A stretch of 64,000 nucleotides of DNA from Asterochloris sp. CNOR1. Lineage: Eukaryota; Chlorophyta; Trebouxiophyceae; Trebouxiales; Trebouxiaceae. The position numbers were made by a program, and so were the translations under genes. The notes beneath the pieces were generated by a model. The model ran no database searches. It was not told the DNA's origin and was given only the letters and a program-made list of their open reading frames with translations. The stretch is taken from positions 868,001 through 932,000 of the forward strand of contig OZ017750.1 in assembly GCA_963969365.1 (NCBI GenBank). The letters are read 5' to 3'. Of this stretch, positions 11,310-23,602 are shown in pieces; position 1 is the first letter of the stretch; every line of letters starts with the position of its first letter.

Positions 11310-13157
11310 ATGACAGGGCCCTCCATCTTTGGTGGGGCACGCATCTGCCAGCGTCATCCCTCAGGGTGGCATGTGACACCTTCTGTGGCATGCAGAGCTG
11401 CATGGTCTCCATTTGGAAGGTAAACTATGGACACTTTTGCTGCTTCGTAAAAGCACGAAGCATGCTGTTCCTGATGTGTGTTTTCTCTAGTTGCAGGGGT
11501 GCACCCCAAACACAGGCCAAGCCGCTGCAGGAGCCAGCGCTGGATGCATGGCTCAAACAGCAGCAGTTGCCACAGCAGCAGGTACATGCAACAGCCCCAG
11601 GGCGGCCAGGGGCTCTCATCAAGCAGCCCACAAGCCCACAGCTGCCAAGATCAAGTCAGAGGTTCTGGAGCTGGCACCTTGTCTGCAGGTGGCCCTCAGC
11701 GACTGTGGGGTCGAGGGGCGGGGCCTCGTGGCCACCGAGCGAATCAGAAAGGGCACCCACCTGCTGCGCGTGCCCGAGCAGCTGGTGCTCACGCCCGATG
11801 CTGCCCTCCAGCGCAGCGCCCTGCACAAGGAGCTGGTGCACACAGATGCCTGGACAGTGCTGGCAGTGTTCCTGCTGGAGGCTCTGGGGTCCAGGGGGGA
11901 GGGCAGCGCGGGCTCCTGGCTGCCCTATGCCCAGGTCCTGCCAGAGCGCACCAATGGCGTCCTGGAGTGGCCCAAGCTGCAGGTGGGAGCCCGCCTTGTT
12001 GCTGGGGCAACTGCACATGCACATGCTGGAGTCCTCATCCCACTCCACCACACCACACTGGACTTCAGGACCGCCTGTACTCCTGGACATCAGACGGCTG
12101 GCAGGGCTCTGGCTGCTTGCCTGTCCAGAGGCGGGCAGGCTGCAGCACAGTCACCACGTGTGGCATGCAGGCATTCGCTCAGGCCCTCTTCTCAGGTCTC
12201 AGCCCTCATGCACCCTGCCTACAGGTGGACCACTTCCTGCAAGGGTCCCCCCTGCACGCCACTGCCCAGGGCATACTGTCCAGCGCACAGGGCTGCTGGC
12301 AGGAGGCGGAGCCCCTGCTGGCCAGCGCCGCCCAGGGAGGCCTGATCGCACCAGAGCAGGCCACCCGCAGCAAGTTTGAATGGGCCCTGTCCATGCTGCT
12401 GTCGCGCCTGGTGCGCCTGCCGGGCAAGAGTAATGTGGAGGCGATGATCCCCTGGGCTGACTTTGTCAACCACAGCTGCACAGCAGGGTCCCACTTGGAC
12501 TGGAGCCCAGAGCAGAAGGCAGTCACCCTGCGCTGCGAGCAGAACTACGCTGCTGGGGAGCAGGTTCTGGCGTCCTATGGCCAGAAGACCAGTGGGGAGC
12601 TGCTGCTGTCCTATGGCTTTGTGCCCCAGGACAACCCCTTTGACTCTGTGCAGCTCACTCTGGCACTGGACAAGGACGATAGCCTGTTCCAGCTGAAGCA
12701 GAGGGTGCTGGCGCACCACGGCCTGAAAGCTGCCGAGGCCTTCCCGCTCAAGCTGGATGGGTTGCCCCGGGGCCTGCTGCAATACGCGGCCTTTGCGGCT
12801 GCCATCCCCTCAGATGTCAATGAGGTGGAGCCGCTGGCAGACTATCTCTTCAACCAGGGGCAGTTTCCCAAGCTGGATCATGTCGACACAGAAGGGCTTG
12901 CTGTTGAATTTGCCATCACCAGCATCCGCTTGGCCCTTGCGGGATATAGCACCACCATCGAAACAGACAAGCAGACTCTGGCCAATGCTGCTCAGCAACT
13001 GCAGGAGCAGGGACAGAGCCAGGAGGGCACTGTACAGCAGCGGGAGGTTGCTGCAACCACCGTGAGGCTGAAAGAGCAGCAGACCTTACACAAATCACTT
13101 TTCAGCTTGCAGCAGCAGAAGCGTGAATTAAGAGCTCAGACTCTGCGCAGCTTCTAG
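11310..13157 (+). CDS. SET-domain protein lysine methyltransferase, Rubisco LSMT-like
   Basis: Four exons join in phase: 11310-11419, 11497-11581, 11689-11982 and 12225-13157, giving 473 aa. The first 37 residues (MTGPSIFGGARICQRHP at the start) look like an organelle transit peptide. The split SET domain shows GRGLVATERIRKGTHLLRVP at its start, the catalytic-fold motif MIPWADFVNHS around residue 245, and ASYGQKTSGELLLSYGF. A C-terminal Rubis-substrate-binding-like half follows. Family members methylate lysines of Rubisco large subunit, fructose-bisphosphate aldolase or other proteins with S-adenosylmethionine; the substrate here cannot be read from sequence. The C-terminus is Gln-rich and helical. 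A larger single open frame from 11478 covers the same exon in a continuous read, but the phase-matched joins fit the family better. Confidence 0.85.
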
Positions 13158-13281
13158 TCATGCAGGCCTTCGCTTTGTGCTATGTGCATCATGTCCCTTC
13201 TTGAAAGCTGAACTTGGAGCTGGTGTCATTTGTCTGAGCAGAACTTGAAAGGACAATTCGTTCTGAGCCTGGATGTGATGG

Positions 13282-16200
13282 TCATTGTTCATTGGCTGTG
13301 GCCTTCATGGCCCGACCGCTGCTGGCCTGCAGCAATCTGATCTTCTGGTGTTGTGAGACCAGGCTGGCGTCACTGCCGAAGCTCTCTGCTGACGCTGCTG
13401 CCCCAGGCACAGGCGGCAGCTGCAGGGCGATAGCAGGCTTCTGGGGAGGCCTGGGCTTCCTGCTAAACGTCCGCAGCCACCCAAAGCGGTTGCTGCCTTG
13501 GGACTGGATGGTGTCTGTGGAGGCCTCTGGGGTCAGAGACATGGCAGCTGAAAGCTGGGGCAGAAAGTGGGGATCCTGAACGGGGCGCTGCTCAGCGGTC
13601 TCCTGTGCAGCCTCCAGGGCAGGTTCGGCGGGCCCTGTGCTGCTACTGGATGGCCAGTGAGCAGCAATGGAGCCCTGCAGCTGCGGGTGCTCTGCAGCCT
13701 GCTCAGCCCCAAGGCGATGCGGCGACTGAGGGACCTGCAACCTGCACCACAGCAGGTGCCATCCATGGTTGCAAAAGCAAGAGGTGAGCGCAGCAGCTCA
13801 TGCACTCCAGAGTGACCGGGTGCCACTGCCAGCGGCTCTAACAACTCACAACCCAGCAGGGGCTCCTCCCTGTCACAGGGGCACGGGCTCAGCCGCTTGC
13901 TGGACGAGGAGGGAGCGCAGTAGTGCAAGGGCAGCTTCGAGCTGCAGTGCAGTGCTGGGAGGCCCGTTGACCTGGGACGCGTGCTGTGATAGCCGCAGCG
14001 CAGTGCTGGCAGGCCCCTGGATGCTTGAAGTGTGCTGTTAGAGCTGCAGCACCGCCAGCAGGCCCCTCGACCTCTTAACACCACATGGCCAGCTCATCCA
14101 CAGTGCTGCGCAGTGTAGGCCAGCCCGGTAACCTCTGACAAAGACAATTCATGCCTGCGATCTGAGATTTTTGGGCAAGTTTGTTTACAGTGCTGCGCCA
14201 GGCTGGGATGTTGACCTCTGACCACACCCAGGGCATGCCCGTCACCCAGAGTCCTACCTGGCAAGCTCGTCCACAGTGCTGCGCCGGGCCTGGGCCCGTG
14301 CGAAGCGCGCCTTGATGGCCTGGTCGTATGCTTGCTGGCGCCGGCGCCGCTCAGTTCGGGCCGCCGACTCCTGCTCCCTCTGCTGCCGTCGCGCTGCCTC
14401 CCGGCGGGCAGCCTGCTGGGCTGCCAGGGTCTCATTGTACACCCTCTTGGAGGTGGCTGTGGGCTGACCTAGCGCCGCAGGGGCGGCCTGCTGCTGCTGC
14501 TGCCGCTGCGGCCTGTGCGGCTGCTGCTGCTCGCTTTCTGAGCCTGGCTCCATGTGGCCCCAGCTGTTGGCTGCCTCCTGCTGCAGACGCCACCTGAAGC
14601 AGCAAAGCAGCAAGATAAGGCTCAGCAGGCTACAGCCTTGTGCCTCTAAGCCAACAGATTCAGAACTCAAAGCATCCAGACTGACCAACCCATAAAGAGC
14701 ATTTCACAGCCCCTGGCCTTGGGCATTGCGCTGAAGCCGCAAAGCATTAGCCCACACAGCAGGCTCAGCATCTGCTGAACAGCAAGGGGCATGCTCCTTG
14801 CACGCAGCGGCAGTCACCTGCGGCTCCTGGAGGCTGCGGCTGCGCGGCGGCACTCCAGTGCGTGCAGCTGGTGCTGCCGCTGCTCTTCCGCGCTCTCCAG
14901 GCTGGTGAACAGCTGCTGCTCCTGGGCAAGCAGCTTGCGCAGCTCCCCCTCAGCAGCCTCAATCCTGCAGCATGGCGCCGGAGTTGTCTGTGCTGCATGC
15001 CAGCGATCCCTGTGGTCTGCCTTGCCATAAGCATCAGCCACCCCCCAGAGACTTAGAAGCTGCAGCCAAGATGACGGCGCTGCCTGGATGCTGCTACAGG
15101 CAATGTTGCCAGCAGTGAATGAGAGCTACTGTTTCTATAGCAGCTTGTGGGCCCTCAGCACCCTGGCAGGGGCACTGCTGTACCAATGTTGAGGTCAGGT
15201 GACAGCAAGCGGGCTGCCTCTGGCACGTTGCAGGTCAAGAATGCTTACAGGTGCACCCAGCAGATATCAAAGCAGAAGTGAAAGAATACCGTGGCGCAAC
15301 CCTCACTTTCGCTGACGCTCCAGAGCAGCCCGACTAGCAGGCATGCCCTCAACCCCCTCACTACGCTCAGGCCGCCCCCGACCCTGGCCCAGGCCCTGGC
15401 CTTCACCGCTACCACCCGCTGGCTGCCTGCCACTGGGCGCCTGGGCTTGAGGCCCCAGCACCATGAGTCTCTCCTGGCGGCGGGCGTCAGCCGCCGCCTT
15501 GAGCTGCTGCTGGCGCTGCTGCAGCTGGGCAAGGTGATCCTGCTGGCGCTGCTGCAGCTTGTGACGGTGGTCGGTGCTCTCAGCCAGCAGCCGCTCCAGC
15601 ATCTGCAGCAGGGCAGAATTGCACCTCTGGCAGGCTCAGCGACTTCAAGCAGAGTCAAAGCGCCCTGCAGCGCCTCCGGCAGCCAGTGGGAGGGGGCTCG
15701 GGCACAGCACAAGTCTATGCAGGGCACAAGCTGCCAAAGTGTCAATTTGCGTTCTGTCTGAGAAAGCGGAGGACGCTGCCCACCTTTGTGTGCTGCTCGC
15801 GCTCCTGCTGATTGTGCCGCTGCAGCCGCGCCCTTTGCTCGCGCATGAGGGCCAGGTGCCGCTCCCTGCATCATAGATAAGCCTATTGCATGCCAGTCGT
15901 GCAGCCCGCCATTGCGGCTGAAACATGAAACATGATAGTCCAAAGATGAGACATGATAGTCTAAAGGCTGGACGACAACAATGACCCAAGCCAGGGGTTA
16001 GAGGAGCGCCCCTATTGCCCAGAACACATATTGGCATGGCGCACCTCAAGATGCGCTTGACGTCTGAAGGATCTCGGGCGCCGGCTGTGGCCTCATGCAG
16101 CGGCACATGCAGCACCTCTGGCGTGATTACTCTCTGCTGATGGGACACCTGGGCTGGCCCCCTGCAGTCACAAGACGTGTTTGACTTCCAGCAAATGGCC

Positions 16201-17650
16201 ATGCCACATGGCCCAACAGCATCATCTGCCTGCAAAGCTGTGCTGGCATAGCTCAACAGATAGGTGCAAGTTCTTCTGGTTGTACAGGAAACTTATAGCT
16301 TTTGCAGAGCTTGGGGTGGTTGCAAGCAAAGCTTCGCAATTTTGTCGCACTTGTGCCAGGATATTCCTGGCCCGCTGGCAGGAGTCAGAGCAGCTGCAGT
16401 GAGGAGGTAGGTGCCGTCCATCAGGCTGCTGGGCTGAGCAGACAGGCCATCAATAGCACTGCCACCATCCTCATTCTCCAGCAGGGAACCAGCCTGATGA
16501 AGCTGTCCTTTGCTGGACTGGTCTGGTGCCTGCTCGGGCTGCTCTGCCTCCAGAGACGCCAGCCTTCGGGCTTGCAGGGCCTGTACGGAGGAGCAGCAGT
16601 GGAACTTTGGCTGATGGCCAGGCGCAGCACAGCGCTATTGTCCATTTGCCTCGGGCATGGGCGATTGTCCAGGCAACAGACGCCCTTTGACAGGTGTGGC
16701 CATACATTGCGAAAAGCAGGCTCTGCATGGCTGCTGCCCCGCAATTGGCAGGCACAAGCAAAGATAGCATGTAAGCAGGTGCCAAGTAAACCTGCTCAGT
16801 GAGTACAACAGTCCAGGCACAAACATGAGAGAAAGTGTACCTGAAGCTTGCTCCGTCGCCGCTGTCCTGGATCCGGCCCCGTGCCCGCATCCACTCTGGA
16901 GGGTCCAGCCCTCAGCTGGCCCTGCTCCAAAGCTGAGGCGGCTGCAAAGGCTGCCTCTGGCTCCATGTCCACATCCAGCAGCATGGAGGCTGACGCCCGG
17001 TCGAGGCCGCCTGCAGGGCTGTTCAGCCGCTGCTGCTGCTGGTGGCGCGCAGACTGCGGGGCAGTGCCGGAACTGACATTGCGCTGCCACTGCTGTGCGG
17101 CAGTCCCTGATGCTGGCGGCTCCAGCAGCGCTGACATGCCAGGGTATGCAGGCAACAGTGAGTCCTCCTCGCACAAAGGGCCATCTTCTGCGTGCTTGCC
17201 AGGCACGGCATCGCTCCAGGCTGAGTCTTGCTTGGCCAGGGGCTCTGCCTGGCTGGTGCCCAATGCAAGCCCCTGATCTGCACCTGCTGCTGCAGCACTG
17301 GGAGCTGTGCTGGCTTCCACCACCAGCTCTGTCACGACTAGATCCACCTCTGAGGGCCTCTCGAGCAATGCTCTGCCTTGGCTGGACTGCATGCTGACCA
17401 GCGATCTGCTAGCAGGCTGTGGCGCCATCGCAGTGGCCTCAGCGCCATCAGACTGCCACAGAGATGTGAGCCTGGCGTCTGGACCATCGAAGTCCAGCAG
17501 TGGCTGCAGCAGGGAGCTCTGCAGCTCCTTCGTCTGAGTGGTTGATATAGATGCTGCATGGCGCCATGCTATCTGGTCTGCCAAGTGGGAGATGCTGCTC
17601 TCTGCGTCTGCAATAAGCTCATCCACCACTTCATCAACTGTTGCCTCCAT
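13282..17650 (-). CDS. coiled-coil protein, unrecognised
   Basis: The gene reads leftward from about 17650 (MEATVDEVVDELIADAESS), possibly with an earlier exon, because a TGCAG acceptor lies just upstream at about 17665. Exon 1 runs to about 16840 and is acidic and Ser/Ala-rich. Later exons near 16590, 16160-16050, 15870-15790, 15600, 14965-14820 and 14595-14260 are rich in Arg, Gln and Glu (for example RERHLALMREQRARLQRH, and QAYDQAIKARFARAQARR). They predict long basic coiled coils. The last exon ends at a TGA at 13282 after SSGRAMKATANEQ. Exon borders between 16.6 and 15.6 kb are not secure. The style resembles ciliary or basal-body coiled-coil proteins, but no family motif supports that. 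Confidence 0.55.
14082..14294. repeat. exon-edge duplication in an intron of the coiled-coil gene
   Basis: The exon edge at about 14256-14294 contains CTCGTCCACAGTGCTGCGCC. A close copy lies in the adjacent intron at 14090-14112 (CTCATCCACAGTGCTGCGCA), with a shorter third copy (TTTACAGTGCTGCGCCAGGC) at about 14183. Blocks with CAGTGCTGG and GCAGGCCC recur further left to about 13950. The intron seems to have grown by tandem duplication that includes coding sequence. Confidence 0.55.
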
Positions 17651-17873
17651 CTCATTTGCTGTCCTGCACAAAGATCAGCATCAGTTCATGACTGCCTGTT
17701 GATGATTTTTATGGAGTGCAGTATCCTTCCAACTTGCTGGGCCCAGGAGGCCAGTCATGTTTCTGAGGAGTGACCTAAAATTTGTGGATTTGGACCACAG
17801 GCCTCTTTGTTGGTTTACGGACTGTGAGATGTGCTGTGCGAATCTCAAGGGTTGACATGCTGGACTTGAGCAC
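17651..17873. promoter_or_regulatory. divergent intergenic region (coiled-coil gene / CCS1)
   Basis: About 220 bases separate two divergent genes. Part of it (17651-17665) is probably coding or 5' leader of the minus-strand gene. No clear core promoter motif is visible. Confidence 0.3.
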
Positions 17874-20800
17874 ATGCTGACAACAGGCCACGACATGTTG
17901 CGCTCTGTAGCGATGCAGCCCTGCCAGATGCAGGCCCCCCTTGGCAGGAGGGATGGCATGCTGCCTGCTTCTAGCTGGCCTGCAGAGGTGCACCACACTT
18001 GCCTCAATAGGTTACGCAGGCGCCACCTCGGCTGTCAAGCTGCCAAAGGTAGGACTGTTGTGCTCTTGCATGCATTGCACGGACTGCCTGCCTGAGCTGC
18101 TATCATGCCTGCGTGCAGGTCAGAAGCGCAGGGAGCCTCTTGAAATGGGCCAGCAGCCCCAGCAGGCACCTGACCTGAGGACCTCAACAGCAAGCACCAA
18201 CGCCACCAGACAGCAAGTGCACCAACAGAAACGTGATGCCTCTGCCTCAGAAAGCCGTGCCAGCACCAGCAGCCCCTCCCTGGCACTTCCTCTGCCATCA
18301 GCATCCGCCAGCAAGATCCTTTTTAAGCGAGTGCTCAAGCAGCTGTCATCCCTGAAGCTGGCCATCGCCGAGCTGGCAGTGCTGGCGGCGTTGTCCTCTG
18401 TCGGCACAGTCATTGAGCAGAACAAGGGCCTGGAATGGTACCAGGAGAATTATCCTGATGGTGCCCAAAACGTCCTTGGCTTTCTGACCTGGAGGTGGAT
18501 CCTGGCACTGCAGCTGGACCACATCTACACCGCGAGCTACTTCCTCGCCCTTATGGCTCTGTTGGGTGCCTCGCTGGCTGCCTGCACCAGCACGCGGCAA
18601 GTGCCCATGGTAAAAGTGGCTAGGAGGTAAGGTTGAGGCGTAGGAACTGCTGGTTGATCTACGATTGCAGTCTGGTTGAGGTGTGATGAAGTTCTGCCTG
18701 TTGAGTCCACAAAACTAAGGTGTTCAACGTGCTGGCTGCTCAATGCACAGGTGAGGGTGCAGCCTGTTTTGAGGTGTTGGCTGTTCAATGCACTATTGAG
18801 GACGTAGGCTGTTGAGGTGTCATCAGAGGTGCTGGCTGTGCACTGCAGAGTTGAGGTGCAACCTGCTGTGGTGAGGGTAAATGTGACGCTGGGGCACTGG
18901 CGACTCTTGCTTAGCTTCGAGGGTCAAAAGCAGCCTGCCGCAGGGGGGAGCCTACCACGCAGGCTGGCGCACCCCCTTGTCCTCTGCTTGCTCAGGTTGC
19001 TGCAGCACATAGAGACCCCACCCTGTTGCTCTGCTGCCACTCAAGCAGACGTGGCTCTATCTGTTTGCAGGTGGCGCTTTGCAGCAACCCCTGAGCGCGT
19101 ATATAGCCAGGGCAATGCTGAAGTCCTTCCAGCAGGCACAGCCGAAGACTTTGGCACTGTCCTGACACAGAAGGGATACCAGGTGCACGACAGCTGTACC
19201 TGGCGCTGTCTGGCAGATCCCGTGCCCATCGTTGCAGCTGCATCTGTTTTGTTCACAGAACGCACGCTTAAAAAGGGCTGACCCAATCTGAGACTGAGGG
19301 CAGTGCAGCATTGCAGACCTGTTGCAGCTGTGTGCAAGGCTGTGCATGTGCTGTTTGCTGCTGCTGCTGAGGACAGCCACACACCCTGCAGGTGTTCAGG
19401 AAAGGTCCTAGCCTATATGCCTTCAAGGGGCTCGCAGGCCGCCTGGGCCCCATTGGCGTCCATGCCAGCATGCTGCTGTGCATGGTTGGCATTGCCATCA
19501 GCGGCCTGGGTGGGTGGAGGGGCAGTGTCATGGTGCCTGAGGGCGGTGACTTTCTCATGGCACAGGTCAGGCCAGGCCAGACCTGCAAAGAAGCACCAAG
19601 CAGACATGCTGCAATGCAGCCAAATGCTGCAGCCAGCTGATGACTGCTAGCCTGGTCTGCACTCTGCGGGTGGTGCTGTGGCAGGGTGCTGCATGCTGCT
19701 GTCTTGCTGCCGCTATCAATTGCAGCTGAAGGCTCAGTTTGGGCCTCATTTTGTCTGCCAGATGCGTCTTGCCTTCAAATTGTGATCGTGCCCTGCAGGC
19801 TCTTGCACCTCTTTCCCCACTTGCACGGGAACCTCCTGGGTCTGATGCAGTCCTTCATGTCAATAGCTTTGATGTAGACTACCGTAGTGACGGCAGCGTG
19901 GCACAGTTCAACACGGACATCTCTGTGCTTGATCTGGACGGCCGTGAGCAGCAGAGGCGAACCATTTTTGTGAACTCCCCCCTCAGGTGGGCCGCCTGGA
20001 CACCCTTTGTCCTGTGCCCCGGGCAGCCCAGCTGCACTGCCAGAAGCTCTTGTGCCTGCAGCGTGTCGACTTATCTGTCAGGGCGGAGACCCGTGTCTGG
20101 CTGCAGGTACAATGGTGTGACAGCCTACCAGACTGACTGGGCCATTGCAGCTGTCACACTGCGAGCTGAGGGGTCACCGCTGGAGCCAAAAGACCACACT
20201 GCCTTCAACCTACCCATGGCCTCCCTGCAGGGCCAGCCAGGTGGGCAAAACAGCTGCACTTGAGCCGCCCTCTGTCTTCAGCGCTTGCTGGCGCTCCCTC
20301 AGCGTCCAGATGGCAGCACTGTATGTGGCGCATGCTGGTCTGTTGGTGTGCTGGCCTGCCCTGAACTCGACTGCCGCTGGGCAAGCTACAGCGCTTGGGC
20401 AGCAAGCAGTGAGGGGGCCAGCCCAGCGGCCCCTTGGCGTCAGTCATTTTCAGCCCGTAAGTCCTGCTGCAGGTGTCAAGGGGCAGGCCTGGGCCACCTA
20501 CCTTCCAGCAGAACAGCCCCCAGCAGATGGTGGTAAGCCCAGGGGCGCCACCATCTTTGCCAGGGACTTCCAGACTGTGGTGCTGTACGACGGCAAGGGG
20601 GAGTTTGTGGGGGTGCGGCGGCCTGGCTCCAACACACCCATTGAGGTACATCAATGAGGCCATCTCCGCTGTGTCGGCCTGCTCATGTCTCCTATCCTTG
20701 ACATGTGCTGCTGGCTGCCAGCATTGCTCTTGCGCTGTCTGCATGCAGCTGGCAACTGCTGGCTGCTGTGCACACCTCAATTGACGTGCATGCAGGTTGA

Positions 20801-21437
20801 GGGCATGAAGATCCTCATTGATGACCTGGTGGGCAGCACTGGCATGGAGCTGAAGGCTGATCCTGGCGTGCCCTATGTCTATGCAGGCTTTGCAGGTGAG
20901 TGCGCGATGCATGTTTCTCACTAAAGCATGCAGCCAGCAAAGGCCTGGTTCCTTGTAAACTTTGCAGGCAAGTGCCCAGAATCCCCTGCACAGACTGCAT
21001 GTGGCAAGCAAGCTGGGTACACCCGCCATGCTGAGGTGCTCCCTGAGGCGGCAGTGCAAGCTGACCCTTGATGCTTGCCAACACTGGAATGAATCGAACC
21101 CCCTCTACTCCTGCCTGCAGGCATGATGATCACAACTCTGGTCAGTTACCTCAGCCACTCCCAGGTCTGGGCGCTGCAGCAGAGCGGCGCTCTGCACATC
21201 GGAGGTCGCACCAATAGGGCCACATCATCATTCCAGGACGAGCTTAGCAAAATGCTGGACATGGTGCCGGAACGGGCTGTTGTATCCTTTGGGAAGGAAG
21301 CCGGGAGTCAAGGGACTTTGGATCAGCTGCCTGCGGAGGAGCAGGCAGAGCAGGGGCCTCAGTCAGGGCCTGCACCAGAGATGGTGCATGACGACATTGC
21401 TAAGATGGCGTCAGGCAGCAGCGTGGGGCAGGGCTGA
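17874..21437 (+). CDS. CCS1: Ccs1, chloroplast c-type cytochrome assembly (ResB family)
   Basis: Nine exons join in phase: 17874-18048, 18119-18626, 19071-19182, 19392-19565, 19799-19986, 20107-20240, 20473-20645, 20796-20895 and 21121-21437 (626 aa from the first ATG). Later in-frame ATGs at 17895, 17913, 17928 and 17958 are possible starts; all give a basic leader suited to plastid import. After a Ser/Gln-rich linker comes the first membrane helix ([20 protein letters not shown]) and the conserved [19 protein letters not shown] histidine in [15 protein letters not shown] matches the conserved histidine of the family. A large lumen-facing region and a last helix ([17 protein letters not shown]) follow. 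With CcsA, Ccs1 delivers and ligates haem to cytochromes f and c6 in the thylakoid lumen. Confidence 0.93.
18728..18885. repeat. three decayed tandem copies in CCS1 intron 2
   Basis: A unit of about 45-55 bases, starting with a variant of GTGCTGGCTGTTCAATGCAC and continuing through TTGAGGTGCAGCCTGTTGAGG, appears three times (about 18728, 18776 and 18831) inside the 444-base second intron. Copies differ by scattered substitutions and small indels. Further fragments of GTTGAGG(T/C)G occur at 18631 and 18675. Confidence 0.55.
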
Positions 21438-21674
21438 CTGCTTTGTCATGAAACAAGTCTTGACAATTTTGTCGCAAGTCTGGCAGCAATCCCCACCCAA
21501 TGATCCCTCTTTTGCTACTGACGCCCCTGCCGTTGGTGTTATGTGAACAGCATTTGAGCGTGCCTGGCAAGAGATTCGTCTAGCTGGAAACCTATGTAGG
21601 TCGGGGTCAAACTCCTGGAGCCAGCTTGGTGCTGCTTTCCGGCGGGGAGTCTCCCTGGAGTTGTCTTGATCAGC

Positions 21675-23602
21675 ATGCAATGCTGGGCCGGAGGGCTTTC
21701 CCAGCTGTGCCCAAGTAGCCTGCCTAACCGCACTGGGTGTAGAGAACGCGCCTGCCCACAGCCTGCAGCTTGCCAGCAGAGCAGGCGATCTCAGCAAGCA
21801 CTTAGGAGGGGTGTTCACCAGAACAGGCACCGCAGCAGAGCACAGCCTGAGGCCGTTGCAGGATCACTGCCAGCAGATGCCCGCACAGGCCTGCCTGATC
21901 TCCCCGCCCCCGAGCTGCCCGCAGCAGCGCAGGGCAAGAGCCTGGGCAGCCTCGCACTGCGCGTCATTTTCGGCACAGCACTTGGCGCTGTGGGCCTGGT
22001 TGTTATCATTGGCGGAGGGTGGACTTTCACACTGGCAGTGTGCCTCATAGTGTACCAAGCCACCCAGGTCAGACACTGCAGGCCTTGCCCTCCATGCAGA
22101 TGTCGCTCAGAAGCTGTGGCAGCAACTGAGCCAGTCTGCAGGTTGTTCGGTTGAACTAGTCACGGTCCTTGCAGCGCGGTGATGTCGGATGCTACTCTGC
22201 GACCAGGCCGCCAGCAAAATGGACTCGTGCATCAAGGCGAAGGCTGCATTGTGCGTGCCGCCTGACTGTGTGCCACTGCCTGCAGGAGTTCTATGGCTTT
22301 GTGACGTCAGTGGGCATCTCGCAGGGCCACAGCCCGCCCCCGCGGCTGGCCAGCGCCCTCACCACGGCCAGCTGCATCGGCCTGAGCATCTACACGCACG
22401 TCACGCGGGGCAAGGCCACAGCTTCTCTGGCAGTGGCCTCCTTTGCGGTTCTTGCAGTGCACATTTCGCTCACGCGCAAGCCGCGGTTCTCGCAGCTGGC
22501 GTCAGCTGTCTTTGGCCTGTTCTACTGCGGTGAGCCCGCACTCAACAAACTTTCAGGGAACAATTTTTGGCCTGCTCTGGTGCAGTGAGGCTGCGCTTCT
22601 CGTACATTCAGGCAACTGCAGCTGAGTGCACCTCACTGCTGAGGGGAGAGTCTGGCAGCCGGCTGCTGTCTGCATAGCACTGTGCTGCACGCAATGGATG
22701 CGGACCCTGCTGCAAGACATGCATCTCAGAGATGACCTTTGTGCCCTGCAGGGTACCTGCCTAGCTTCTGGATCAAGCTGCGCCTACTGGCAGCCCCTGC
22801 AGTGAACAGCCAGGCAGTGCACAGCTGGCCAGTGAGTAGCCTGCTGCTGAACACTGCATCAGTTTGTGTCTGGCGACGAACTGTGTGCTGAGCCATGGCC
22901 ATAGCCTCTGTGTCTCCTTGCCCAATGCTGCCCTGCTCCCCTGTAGCTCGCAACCCCCCACCTGACAGCCTGCGTCTACTGTTTGCAGGTCATGTTTGGC
23001 GGCCTCACGCACTGGACTGTGGGCCTGCTAGCCTCCCTCATGTCTGTGGCCTGCGTCATTGCAGCTGACACAGGTGCTTACTTCATGGGCAAGTCCTTTG
23101 GGCGGACGCAGCTGACAGAGATCAGCCCAAAAAAGACAGTGGAGGGGGCTGCAGGCGGCCTCGCCTGCAGCATGGTAGTAGCGCTTGCCTTCCACAGGCT
23201 CCTGCAGTGGCCGGCTGACCCCTTCACAGCTGCCCTGCTGGGCCTGCTCGTTTTTTTCGCCAGCCTGTTTGGGGACCTCATAGAGTCGGTCATGAAGCGG
23301 GACGCTGGCCTCAAGGACGCCAGCAACATCATCCCTGGCCATGGCGGCCTGTTAGATCGCTTTGACTCCTACCTGTTCACTGGTGAGTACCCTGAGGCAT
23401 CGGATGTCAGAGTGCTGTGCTGTCTGAGGCTTCTGGTGTCATTGACTACCATTCTGCTGTTTACTGTACAGGCAGCCAGACCTGAGGCCGGATGCCAGTT
23501 GACATATCCAGCAGCCTTTCGCCCTGATAGTGTCTGGCTGTGCCTGCAGGTCCAATCGTCTTTTTTGTGCTTCGCTTCATGCTGCCAAATTGGGGTCTTT
23601 AG
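21675..23602 (+). CDS. CDP-diacylglycerol synthase (phosphatidate cytidylyltransferase), plastid type
   Basis: Five exons join in phase: 21675-22067, 22286-22529, 22752-22831, 22989-23382 and 23550-23602, giving 387 aa. It makes CDP-diacylglycerol from phosphatidate and CTP, the precursor of phosphatidylglycerol and other acidic phospholipids. The N-terminal about 90 residues are rich in Ser, Arg and Gln with few acidic residues, as in a transit peptide. Several hydrophobic helices follow. The family signature is complete near the end: SVMKRDAGLKDASN, then IIPGHGGLLDRFD, which fits the CDS pattern SxxKRxxxxKDxxxxxPxHGGxxDRxD. The C-terminus reads PIVFFVLRFMLPNWGL. It follows CCS1 on the same strand after 237 bases. 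Plastid location is inferred from the leader. Confidence 0.92.

Noticed and set aside
11478-12224. Continuous plus-strand reading through the SET gene introns from 11478
   Set aside because: Phase-matched GT-AG joins give the known LSMT order (DAWLKQQQLPQQQ then VALSDCGVEGRG), and the read-through part has no homology-like content.
16302-16802. 166-codon plus-strand frame
   Set aside because: Opposite the coiled-coil gene; no domain, composition typical of GC-rich antisense.
21070-21115. tRNA-like T-loop word (GGTTCGATTC on the minus strand)
   Set aside because: No matching acceptor, D-arm or anticodon stem around it, and it lies inside a CCS1 intron; most likely chance.
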